NCBI RefSeq assembly: GCF_000949475.1
Contig: NZ_JRHC01000006.1
Span: 62,001 to 126,000, forward strand
Direction: 5' to 3'
Length of the DNA stretch: 64,000 nucleotides
Source of the DNA: Draconibacterium sediminis
GTDB lineage: Bacteria; Bacteroidota; Bacteroidia; Bacteroidales; Prolixibacteraceae
How positions within the stretch are numbered: the stretch's first letter is position 1; every line of letters starts with the position of its first letter. The notes beneath the pieces are model-generated. The model did no database searches and had not been told where the DNA came from. It worked only from the letters and a program-made list of their open reading frames with translations. The position numbers and the translations under genes were made by a program. Positions 26,604 to 34,587 of the stretch are shown here, piece after piece.

Positions 26604-27479
26604 TTAGTTAAACCAGGCGTCGATCATTGCTTTATTAGCATCGTAAAATTGCTGTGCGCCGGCTTCTTCTCCCGAGTCTGAAATTTTACCCATCAAATCG
26701 TAAAGCAGAGCTTCGTCAAGGTTGAAGTTTTTAAAGAATGTGCCTGCTTTAGGCATATCTTCAGCAAATCCTCTGCGCGAAATAATTGCACAAACATCTT
26801 TCGGATAAATTCCCTTAGGGTCCTCCAAATATTTCAGATCGTTTTTAGCCCATTTAAAGTGTGGTTTCCATCCCGTAATAGCAATCCATTCGTTGTTTTT
26901 AATCGCTTTTTCAAGGCTGGCAACCATTGCAGGTCCACTCGATGTAATCTGCTCGAAATCCAGATCATACTCTTCAATTGCTTTTTCAGTGTTCGCATGA
27001 ATACCTGCACCACTACCAATTCCGATAATTTCTCCGTCAAACTTATCTTTGTTGGCGTTCAGCTCTTCAATAGAATTAATGCTTACATACGAAGGAACTA
27101 CAAGGCCGGTAGTACCGTTACTAAACGACTCGCCTAATTTTACCAGTTTATCGCCATAGTCGGCCCAATAATCTTTGTGGGTATTTGGCAACCATGCATC
27201 CATAAAAACATCTCCTTTTGAATCATCTTTCGACAATTCGCCATAGATCAATCCAGGTTCCAGGTTGGTTAATTCTACCTCAAAACCGTTGGCTTCAAGT
27301 GCCACCTTTGCCAGGTGGGTAAAGGCAATACCTTCAGCCCAGTTTGGATACAAAATGTTTACTTCTTTTTTCTCAACTTCAGCAGATTTATTTTTCGATC
27401 CGCTGTTTGAACATGATGTAATTGCAAATAACAAAGTTGCAGCTACAAACAGAGTTCCTATTTTTTTAACGTTCAGCAT
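26604..27479 (-). CDS. proX: Glycine betaine/proline ABC transporter substrate-binding lipoprotein
   Basis: A 291-residue OpuAC/ProX-type binding protein with lipoprotein signal (FAITSCSNS). NILYPNWAEGIAFTHLAKVALEANGF, DVFMDAWLPNTHKDYW and ITGWKPHFKWAKNDLKYLEDP carry the tryptophans that make the aromatic cage for quaternary ammonium ligands. It is the last gene of the operon, 27 bp after the permease gene. It gives the transporter its specificity for glycine betaine or a related osmolyte. Confidence 0.92.
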   Translation of the reverse strand: MLNVKKIGTLFVAATLLFAITSCSNSGSKNKSAEVEKKEVNILYPNWAEGIAFTHLAKVALEANGFEVELTNLEPGLIYGELSKDDSKGDVFMDAWLPNTHKDYWADYGDKLVKLGESFSNGTTGLVVPSYVSINSIEELNANKDKFDGEIIGIGSGAGIHANTEKAIEEYDLDFEQITSSGPAMVASLEKAIKNNEWIAITGWKPHFKWAKNDLKYLEDPKGIYPKDVCAIISRRGFAEDMPKAGTFFKNFNLDEALLYDLMGKISDSGEEAGAQQFYDANKAMIDAWFN

Positions 27480-27506
27480 AATATAATTTTTTAAAAGATT
27501 TATAAT

Positions 27507-28367
27507 TTATTTTTTAGCAACAGCCTGAGTTATACGGTCGAGTATAATGGCCAGCACAACAATTCCAAGTCCAGATTCAAAACCTTTGGCAATATCGTTT
27601 TGCTGAATTCCCTGGTAAACGATGGCACCCAATCCTTTGGCACCAACCATCGATGCAATAACAACCATCGACAGGGCAAGCAGAATTACCTGGTTTATAC
27701 CGGCCAGAATAGTTGTTTTTGCCAGTGGCAACTGTATTTTAAACAGAATTTGTTTATCGGTGGCACCAAAAGCATGTCCGGCTTCAATAACGTCTTCAGG
27801 CACATTACGGATTCCCAGACTTGTTAAACGCACAGCAGGTGGCAACGAAAAGATTACGGTTGCAATAACACCCGGCGTATTTCCAACACTAAAGAAGAAA
27901 ATAGCAGGAATAAGGTAAACGAATGCCGGCATGGTTTGCATTAAGTCGAGAATTGGCCGGATAATAGCATTAGCCGTGTTGCTGCGTGCAGCCCAAATTC
28001 CCAATGGGATTCCGAACAGAAGCGCAATTATGGTAGCCACAATAACAAGTGTTGTTGTTTGAATGGCTTCTTTCCAATAGCCCATTGCCCAAATCAGCAA
28101 CAATCCAAGCACAACAAACAAAGCTAAGCCAGCACCTTTTTTAAGACCTTCTTTTTTAAAGGCCTGTTTTCCTGCGTTTGCATAGTAGGCACCAAAAGTA
28201 ACAAGGGCAATAATTACAACGAAAGGAATGGCCAGAAAGGTGTCGTTTAAAAATTCAACCGTCCATGAGATTACATCATCGATAGCTCCCCACAGGCCGG
28301 AAAGGCTTTCTTCCAGTACATTAATTCCCTGTTCAATATATTTTCCGAGGTCTATTAATTTATCCAT
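27507..28367 (-). CDS. proW: Glycine betaine/proline ABC transporter permease
   Basis: A 286-residue permease with about six membrane helices. TTTLVIVATIIALLFGIPLGIWAARS and the EAGHAFGATDKQILFKIQLPLA coupling loop (EAA motif) are diagnostic of the ProW/OpuAB family. A soluble N-terminal amphipathic region of about 50 residues is kept. It follows the ATPase gene with one base between. Confidence 0.95.
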   Translation of the reverse strand: MDKLIDLGKYIEQGINVLEESLSGLWGAIDDVISWTVEFLNDTFLAIPFVVIIALVTFGAYYANAGKQAFKKEGLKKGAGLALFVVLGLLLIWAMGYWKEAIQTTTLVIVATIIALLFGIPLGIWAARSNTANAIIRPILDLMQTMPAFVYLIPAIFFFSVGNTPGVIATVIFSLPPAVRLTSLGIRNVPEDVIEAGHAFGATDKQILFKIQLPLAKTTILAGINQVILLALSMVVIASMVGAKGLGAIVYQGIQQNDIAKGFESGLGIVVLAIILDRITQAVAKK

Positions 28368-28368
28368 A

Positions 28369-29613
28369 CTATAATTCGTTAGCTTGTTCTTTTAATTTAA
28401 TCACTTCTTTTTTCTCGAAGCGTGTAGCCTCAATAATGAGCGAGGTTTGTGTAACCAGGCCGAGGAATTTCCCTGTTTCTTCTTCAATTACCGCAAGCGG
28501 GTGCCTTATACCGGTAATCAGTGGCAGCATTTCTTCAACAGTATAGTGTCTGTAAACACTGGGGACATTGGTGTTTATTACTTTTTCTATCGATTTTTCC
28601 TGCTCTTTCTCCAGCTCAAGAACATCCTGCAACCAAACGTGGCCAAGAAATTTCTTGTGTTCATTAATAACCGGCAATTGATCTACAGCGATTGAACGCA
28701 TTTTACGAACAGCACCTTTCGGCCCGTCTTTATGAACTTCCAGAGCTGTATGCTTTTTAAACATTAAAGTTTCTGCGGTAATAATCGTTTTACGGTCTAC
28801 TTTTTCCACAAAAGCCTCCACATATTCGCTGGCGGGGTTCGTAAGAATATCTTCGGCAGTACCAATTTGTTCCACCACTCCGTCTTTCATAATAGCAATG
28901 CGGTCGCCAATTTTAATGGCCTCGTCGAGGTCGTGCGTAATAAACACAATCGTTTTGTGCAATTTGTCCTGAATTTCAAGCAATTCGTCCTGCATATCCG
29001 ATTTAATAAGCGGGTCGAGCGCCGAGAATGCTTCATCCATTAGCAGAACTTCCGGATCGTTGGCAAGCGCACGGGCCAAACCTACACGCTGTTGCATACC
29101 TCCCGACAATTCGGCCGGATATTGCGCTTCGTATCCTCTTAAACCAACGGTTTCAAGAGCTGTTTTTGCTCTTTCGTCACGCGTAGTTTTTTCTTCGCCA
29201 CGAAGCTCTAAACCAAAGCCTGCATTTTCCAGAATGGTACGGTGGGGAAGTAGTCCAAATTTTTGGAAAACCATACTCATTTCTGTTCTTCGTGTTTCCA
29301 GTAATTCTTTATTGGTATCGCGGGTTATGTCGTGATCATCGAAAAATACTTTCCCTGCCGTTGGCTCGTTCAAGCGGTTTAAGCAGCGAATTAAAGTCGA
29401 TTTTCCACTTCCTGAAAGTCCCATGATCACAAAAACTTCCCCTTCTTTTATTTCGAAACTTGCACGATTTACACCAACGGTGCACTTCGTCTTTTTCAGG
29501 ATCTCTTCCTTTGAAACACCTTGTTCCAATAACTTCAGTGCTTCTTGTTTACGTTTGCCGAAGATCAGTGTCAGGTCTTCGACCTTAATTTTTGTTTTTC
29601 TATTATCCGACAT
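28369..29613 (-). CDS. proV: Glycine betaine/proline ABC transporter ATP-binding subunit with CBS domains
   Basis: A 414-residue ATPase. Walker A GLSGSGKST, signature LSGGMQQRVGLARAL, Walker B VLLMDEAFSALDP and the switch histidine in FITHDLDEA are intact. The C-terminal third (from about residue 280) is a pair of CBS domains, which in the OpuA family sense ionic strength. Transcribed after the outer-membrane channel gene, 11 bp downstream of its stop. Confidence 0.95.
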   Translation of the reverse strand: MSDNRKTKIKVEDLTLIFGKRKQEALKLLEQGVSKEEILKKTKCTVGVNRASFEIKEGEVFVIMGLSGSGKSTLIRCLNRLNEPTAGKVFFDDHDITRDTNKELLETRRTEMSMVFQKFGLLPHRTILENAGFGLELRGEEKTTRDERAKTALETVGLRGYEAQYPAELSGGMQQRVGLARALANDPEVLLMDEAFSALDPLIKSDMQDELLEIQDKLHKTIVFITHDLDEAIKIGDRIAIMKDGVVEQIGTAEDILTNPASEYVEAFVEKVDRKTIITAETLMFKKHTALEVHKDGPKGAVRKMRSIAVDQLPVINEHKKFLGHVWLQDVLELEKEQEKSIEKVINTNVPSVYRHYTVEEMLPLITGIRHPLAVIEEETGKFLGLVTQTSLIIEATRFEKKEVIKLKEQANEL

Positions 29614-29624
29614 GATTAAATCAA

Positions 29625-30773
29625 TTAAAAATAGTATCCAATGTTAATATTGAAACGGGTTTCCCACTCAGCATCAGGAGTTCCGGCTGCCAGACCATTT
29701 GTCCACGCCGGCCCAATCCACGGGTGATCTTTTCCCTGGGCCAAATCAACGTAGGTGTAAACGTTTCCGGCTGTTACCAAAACTCCGGTAGTATTCATAA
29801 AACTGTCTTCAAACGCATCATTGGCCTTATCCATGTAGCCAAAATCGTTATAAAACTGAAGGTTTGAAATTGGTCCCCATTCAACCGGAACAGAGTACGC
29901 TGGCCCAATTGTGTACGTTGTAGCTTCAGAAGCCACAAGGTAAGGCGCACCGTAAGCAGTCATCGCAAGCCCTTCGCTATCCTGATCGGCAGGGTTTTCA
30001 GGATTCATCTTGTATTTCGTAGCCTGAACTTTCAAATTGAAGTTTCCGGCATTTAACTCGTAATGCGCTGCAAGTGCGTAGCTATCACCTGTTTTCTCCG
30101 TGTCGAGGTTGTAAAGCCCACCATACTGTGCCGATACACCCAACATGTGCTTACTGTTACCCGATGAGAGTTTTCTGACCACCTTCAGGTTTAACTGGTT
30201 TACTTCCTTATTTCGGTATAAACCATCGGCTGACGAACCAACATCGTACGAATAGCGACTGTATGAAACATCGGAATTACTTCCAAAACGAAGTTCCTCG
30301 GCATTTTTAAAAAATGCGATGGCATACAACCAGTTCTCGTCGTTGTGGGTGTATTTTATACCCATGTCGTGGTCGTCTTCTAAACCAACGTAATAGTTAA
30401 TACCAAAAAACCAGTTGTGCGAATTGTACTGGGTAATTCCAAAAGGCACTTGTGTTAAACCGATCTGAAGGTTGTTTTCAGGGCTGAAATCGTAACCAAC
30501 CCAACCTTGTTTTAGCATTCCTCCGCCAAAACCTTCGGAATAAAGCCGGTACTCAGCATTTAGTTTTACCCCTTTGTACTTCGCTTTCGCATTAACTCTG
30601 AAAACATCGTAGCCAAAATCGCCACCACGGGTTTTCTGACCTTCTTTCCACGATGAAAGGTTGTAATTAAAACGAAGTGCTCCACCAATTTGAACCTCAG
30701 GTTTTTCCTGTGCAAACAAATTAGTTGTAAAAAATAGAATAATCAAAAATAATGAACTAAATTTTCGTAACAT
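29625..30773 (-). CDS. Outer-membrane channel protein leading the betaine transport operon
   Basis: A 382-residue protein with signal peptide (ends LFAQ), a porin-like series of alternating strands (GALRFNYNLSSW, VNAKAKYKGVKLNAEYRLYSEGF, NNLQIGLTQVPFG) and a C-terminal aromatic strand (RFNINIGYYF). It resembles phosphate-selective/OprP-like beta-barrels, but its family is not certain. Being first in an operon with proVWX, it probably provides the outer-membrane route for the osmolyte. The start is the ATG at 30773. Confidence 0.8.
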   Translation of the reverse strand: MLRKFSSLFLIILFFTTNLFAQEKPEVQIGGALRFNYNLSSWKEGQKTRGGDFGYDVFRVNAKAKYKGVKLNAEYRLYSEGFGGGMLKQGWVGYDFSPENNLQIGLTQVPFGITQYNSHNWFFGINYYVGLEDDHDMGIKYTHNDENWLYAIAFFKNAEELRFGSNSDVSYSRYSYDVGSSADGLYRNKEVNQLNLKVVRKLSSGNSKHMLGVSAQYGGLYNLDTEKTGDSYALAAHYELNAGNFNLKVQATKYKMNPENPADQDSEGLAMTAYGAPYLVASEATTYTIGPAYSVPVEWGPISNLQFYNDFGYMDKANDAFEDSFMNTTGVLVTAGNVYTYVDLAQGKDHPWIGPAWTNGLAAGTPDAEWETRFNINIGYYF

Positions 30774-30840
30774 ATAAAATAGTTTAATGAAAAAATCGGT
30801 AATACAGGGAAGGGGGTAAGAGAGAAATTAGAATAGAGTT

Positions 30841-30958
30841 ACAGGCGGCACAAACCTGTCGGACCGCATCTTATAAGCCATTTTAATGGCCACAAATGCC
30901 CGCTGATTATTTAGTTTGTATGTTTTAATACGACTTTTAATCATGCGCGGCAAAAATA
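30841..30958 (-). promoter_or_regulatory. Leader region of the betaine operon with two hairpins
   Basis: On the minus strand a -7-like TATTTTTG (30958-30951) is followed by a perfect GCCATT-AA-AATGGC hairpin (30890-30877) and ACAGG...CCTGT (30859-30841). No clear -33 box is present. The region up to 31463 has no convincing gene: small ORFs in it lack family features. It may be an activator-dependent promoter with a structured leader. Confidence 0.35.
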
Positions 30959-31463
30959 GATCTATCAATTGTAATAGCGTGTACTTTGTTGCGCTCCACC
31001 TGTTAATATAATGTATTGTTAACATCATTTCTGTACGAACAATTATTTAAAAAACGGAGAATGCAAATAGAATACACGCGTTTTACCAATCTAGGCAACA
31101 GATTTTAAATTCAGCAATAATGGTGTTTTTAGTTATACAACAATAAGTTGGCCTGCTTTTTATTACCGGAATTATATATTACCAGCTTCAAATATGTTTC
31201 TACAGAAATTAACATCAGAAATCACTAATTGTTTCGCGTCGCCATTTCCAACAGTAAGTAGCCAATTGATTATTAGATAATGATTCGTAAGTCAACCGGG
31301 AGAATCTTATTGGTTGCACCATATTTATTGGTGATGCTACATATTTTATATCTCGTAGCGAAACTTCACATTATCTGGCGCATAAGTTATTGGTGCTGCA
31401 TCGGCGATTGTCGGACCTTTACATCAACAAAAATTAACAACAAATTATTAAAAACTAAAAATC

Positions 31464-31661
31464 ATGAAAACAAAAAAGAGAAACAAAGACAAAAGTTTCT
31501 GGATAACAGGAGGAACAACAATGATGGGATTGGGAGTAGGATTTATCTTGCTAAAATATTCAGTAATGTATTTTCTGGCTTCATTGCTGATCGGGATTGC
31601 AGTTGGTCTGGTGGTCACACCTTTTTTACCCATACATTATAAAAGTGCAAAACAATTATGA
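31464..31661 (+). CDS. Small two-helix membrane protein
   Basis: A 65-residue protein: basic N-terminus, then two hydrophobic helices (TMMGLGVGFILLKYSVMYF, ASLLIGIAVGLVVTPFL). Its stop overlaps the next ATG by four bases (ATGA), which supports a real, translationally coupled gene. A longer frame over the same bases in another phase is less likely. Function unknown. Confidence 0.6.
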   Translation: MKTKKRNKDKSFWITGGTTMMGLGVGFILLKYSVMYFLASLLIGIAVGLVVTPFLPIHYKSAKQL

Positions 31662-32845
31662 AAACATTTATAAAAGTAACAGGAATTGCCATTTTATTTT
31701 TTGTTCTGGCTGCGGCTAGCTGCAACAGCACAAGTAAAAACTATTACTACCAGGTTCCGAAGCAAACAAAAGATGGGCTACAAGTTGAATCTCTGGAACG
31801 ATCAGGCATTGATTCAACTTTGGTAATAGATGCTGCAAAACGGATTAAGAAGGGAAAATATGGAGAAATACATTCGATGTTAATTTATAAAGATGATAAG
31901 TTGATATTTGAAGATTATTTTGAGGGACATAAATACCAGTGGGATGCTCCTGGACATAAAGGAGAATCAATAACCTGGGATGCAACTACGCCACATGTTC
32001 TGCAATCGGCCAGTAAAAGTTTTGTATCGATATGTTTCGGAATTGCCATTGAAAAGGGATTTATCGAAAGTGTTGAACAGTCGATTTTTGATTACCTGCC
32101 AAACTACCAAAACAACAATGCCGACAATAAAGATTACGTGACAATAAAAACCCTGTTAACCATGACATCAGGCTTTCAATGGGATGAATGGAGCTCGTCA
32201 TTAAGCAGTATCCAAAACGACGCAATTGGTATTTATTTTTCGGATAAAGATCCGGTGGAATTTGTATTGCAGCGACCGTTAATTGCTGTTCCCGGTACAC
32301 ATTTTACATATTCAGGAGGCGACATGCAAATTCTGGGTGAAATTCTAAAGAATGCAACAGGAATGAATATCGATGAATTTTCAGAGAAGTATTTATTCGA
32401 GCCACTTGGCATTGAATCAAATGACTGGTGGTTAAAATACGACACCGGCGAAATCAGTACCGGCGGAGGTTTAAAACTCACACCACGTGACATGCTAAAA
32501 GTTGGTGTACTGTTTTTAAACAATGGTGTTTGGAATGGTCAGCGGATTCTTTCGAAAGAATGGATAGATAAAAGCGGACATTCTTTTGGACCGAATTATG
32601 GCATTAAAATTCCCGGAGAAGATTTAGGAACGGTTGGTTACGGATACACGTGGTGGACCAAAACATACGAAGAATACGGACGTATGTATTGTGCTCTTGG
32701 CTGGGGTGGACAGAAAATTATGGTTTTCCCTGATTTAAATGCAGTTATTGTATTTACCGGTGCGAACTTTAAATCGAAGGTGAAGCAGAATCGCATTTTG
32801 GAGAATTACATTTTACCAGCTATTAATCAAGGAAATAAATTTTAA
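31658..32845 (+). CDS. Serine hydrolase lipoprotein, class C beta-lactamase family
   Basis: A 395-residue protein with lipoprotein signal (AAASCNS). The catalytic SxxK is SASK in HVLQSASKSFVS, the Tyr motif is YSG in HFTYSGGDMQ, and the third motif is in ALGWGGQ near the C-terminus. This is the penicillin-binding-protein/esterase fold rather than a proven beta-lactamase; a D-Ala or esterase activity in the periplasm is possible. It is translationally coupled to the upstream small membrane protein. Confidence 0.85.
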   Translation: MKTFIKVTGIAILFFVLAAASCNSTSKNYYYQVPKQTKDGLQVESLERSGIDSTLVIDAAKRIKKGKYGEIHSMLIYKDDKLIFEDYFEGHKYQWDAPGHKGESITWDATTPHVLQSASKSFVSICFGIAIEKGFIESVEQSIFDYLPNYQNNNADNKDYVTIKTLLTMTSGFQWDEWSSSLSSIQNDAIGIYFSDKDPVEFVLQRPLIAVPGTHFTYSGGDMQILGEILKNATGMNIDEFSEKYLFEPLGIESNDWWLKYDTGEISTGGGLKLTPRDMLKVGVLFLNNGVWNGQRILSKEWIDKSGHSFGPNYGIKIPGEDLGTVGYGYTWWTKTYEEYGRMYCALGWGGQKIMVFPDLNAVIVFTGANFKSKVKQNRILENYILPAINQGNKF

Positions 32846-33263
32846 TACAGATCTCTAAAATATCTAATAACTATTTCAGAAACCAAAAATTCTTAAAGCG
32901 CTGAGAATTGCCTAAAATATTTTTTGTGTATAAATGCTCAGGTTAGCAAATTCTCAGCAATTAAGATTTTGAATTGAATATTTGAAAAAAACTCTTTTGA
33001 TGAAAGTATGGTATTAATTCAAGGTCGTTCGTTGTAAGAATAAGTATTAGAAACAAGAATATGAATGAATATTGAAGTTCAGGAAAACTTATGCCAGGTA
33101 CTTCGTTATACTTTTACATAAAATCTGAACCGATATTTGCCGAAAACCGCCAAATATCTGATTTTATATAAACCAGCAGAGCTGGGCGTAAACATGCAAG
33201 GTATTCCAAAATATAATATAAATACGTTTGTCTTATAATTGATATTATGTTATTTATATAAAT
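32846..33263. other. AT-rich intergenic region without a supported gene
   Basis: Between the serine hydrolase and the TPR gene terminator no ORF with family features, RNA gene or repeat is seen. The sequence is strongly AT-rich and only weakly structured. Confidence 0.6.
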
Positions 33264-33293
33264 ATAAAAAAAGGAGAGAATTTCCCTCCTTTT
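33264..33293 (-). terminator. Terminator of the TPR gene
   Basis: AAAAGGAG (33269-33276) pairs with CTCCTTTT (33286-33293). On the minus strand it is followed by a T-run, 10 bp past the TPR gene stop. Confidence 0.8.
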
Positions 33294-33302
33294 AATTATA
33301 TA

Positions 33303-34478
33303 CTATTGTCCTAACATTTCAAGAACTTCGTTGTACTTGTCCATATTTTTCATACGGTAGTACAAGTTTTTAAGCGACTCTAATGTCATTTCATCCTCCG
33401 GATTTAACTCATGACATTTTTCCATATAAGGAAGTGCTTTCTCAAACCAAGCATCAGCTTTTTTCAATTCAGCTTCGTATTTTTCATTTTCGTTAGCCGG
33501 AACTGCATTAGCAACTTCAATTTGTTTTACACCTTTATTGTAATAAAGTGCACCTAAATTGTAGTATGCGTTAAAGAATGTTGGATCAACTTCCGACGCT
33601 TTTTCATATGCGGCTACAGCATTCTCTTCTTCACCAAATTTTTCGTATAATGCACCTTTAGCAAAATAGTAAGTTACATTGTTTGGATCTTGCGCGATGG
33701 CCATATCCAGGTATTTCAATGCTTCTTCGTTTTTGCCTATTTTCATATAAAGGTCAATCATACTTGTCAATACGTTATTGTCATCCGGATATTTTTCAAA
33801 TCCTTCCTGTACAGCTTTTAACGCATTTGTAGTGTCTTTCATCTGAATATAAGAGTCAGAAATTAAAGCGTATGTTTTTGCACCATTATAACCATATTTA
33901 GCAGCCTCTCCGTAATATTGAACTGCTTTATTATAATTCTGAGCATTGTAAGCAGCTAAACCTGAGTTAAATAAAATTACAGTATCAACTGCATCAGGGT
34001 TATCTTCTTTCACAACAGGAATTTCCTGAATATCAAGTATTTGCTCGAACGATTTTAACGCCAGTTCGTAATCGTTATTATTAAATGCTTCAACTGCCTG
34101 ATTGGTAAGGTCGTTGGTTAATAGTGTTAATTTAATTTTTACACTTTTCGAGATCTTGTCATTATCATCCAGTTCAAGTGCTTTTTTATACGATTCTAAC
34201 GCTGTAGTTAACGGATCATCACTTAAAGCTTTAACATTTGCGTCCTGGCTTGCAAAAATAGCCTGAAAGATTTCCCCTCTCACTTCCCATGTTTTTGGCC
34301 AGGGAATTGATTTTTCAGCCTTATCGTTTGATGGATCAGTTGCTTCATTGATCGCTTCCAACGCTTGATCTAATTTGCCTGAATCTTTAAGGTTCTGAGC
34401 ACTTGTTACTTTCCCTTTCTGCGCAAATACTGCAGAAACTGAAAAAACCAAGGCCAGAAGAATGATAGTTTTTTTCAT
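33303..34478 (-). CDS. Exported tetratricopeptide-repeat protein
   Basis: A 391-residue protein with signal peptide (ends AVFAQ) and about six TPR units, e.g. DTVILFNSGLAAYNAQNYNKAVQYYGEAAKYG, NVTYYFAKGALYEKFGEEENAVAAYEKA and FFNAYYNLGALYYNKG. TPR arrays mediate protein-protein contacts; no catalytic domain is present. Periplasmic location is predicted. It is monocistronic, between a clear promoter and a terminator, just downstream of gyrA. Confidence 0.85.
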   Translation of the reverse strand: MKKTIILLALVFSVSAVFAQKGKVTSAQNLKDSGKLDQALEAINEATDPSNDKAEKSIPWPKTWEVRGEIFQAIFASQDANVKALSDDPLTTALESYKKALELDDNDKISKSVKIKLTLLTNDLTNQAVEAFNNNDYELALKSFEQILDIQEIPVVKEDNPDAVDTVILFNSGLAAYNAQNYNKAVQYYGEAAKYGYNGAKTYALISDSYIQMKDTTNALKAVQEGFEKYPDDNNVLTSMIDLYMKIGKNEEALKYLDMAIAQDPNNVTYYFAKGALYEKFGEEENAVAAYEKASEVDPTFFNAYYNLGALYYNKGVKQIEVANAVPANENEKYEAELKKADAWFEKALPYMEKCHELNPEDEMTLESLKNLYYRMKNMDKYNEVLEMLGQ

Positions 34479-34533
34479 TGTTATACTTATTTAAAATTTT
34501 AAAATTTCGTTAAATAGCCCCCTTTACAGGCCA

Positions 34534-34562
34534 CAAAAATATATCTTTTCAAATTTTATCAA
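34534..34562 (-). promoter_or_regulatory. Promoter of the TPR gene
   Basis: On the minus strand TTG, an 18-nt spacer and TATTTTTG (34541-34534) match the Bacteroidota consensus. It lies between the gyrA stop and the TPR start, so the gene can be expressed independently. Confidence 0.5.
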
Positions 34563-34587
34563 AATTCCAGCAAGAATATTCAATAAT

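Noticed and set aside
30828-31028. A 66-codon minus-strand ORF in the leader of the betaine operon
   Set aside because: No ribosome-binding site, no domain, and the stretch contains hairpins and a -7-like box, so it is better read as leader/promoter DNA.
31280-31642. A 120-codon plus-strand ORF overlapping the small membrane protein gene
   Set aside because: It is rich in unlikely composition, has no family features, and the overlapping 65-codon frame is hydrophobic and overlaps the next start codon by ATGA, which fits a real gene.
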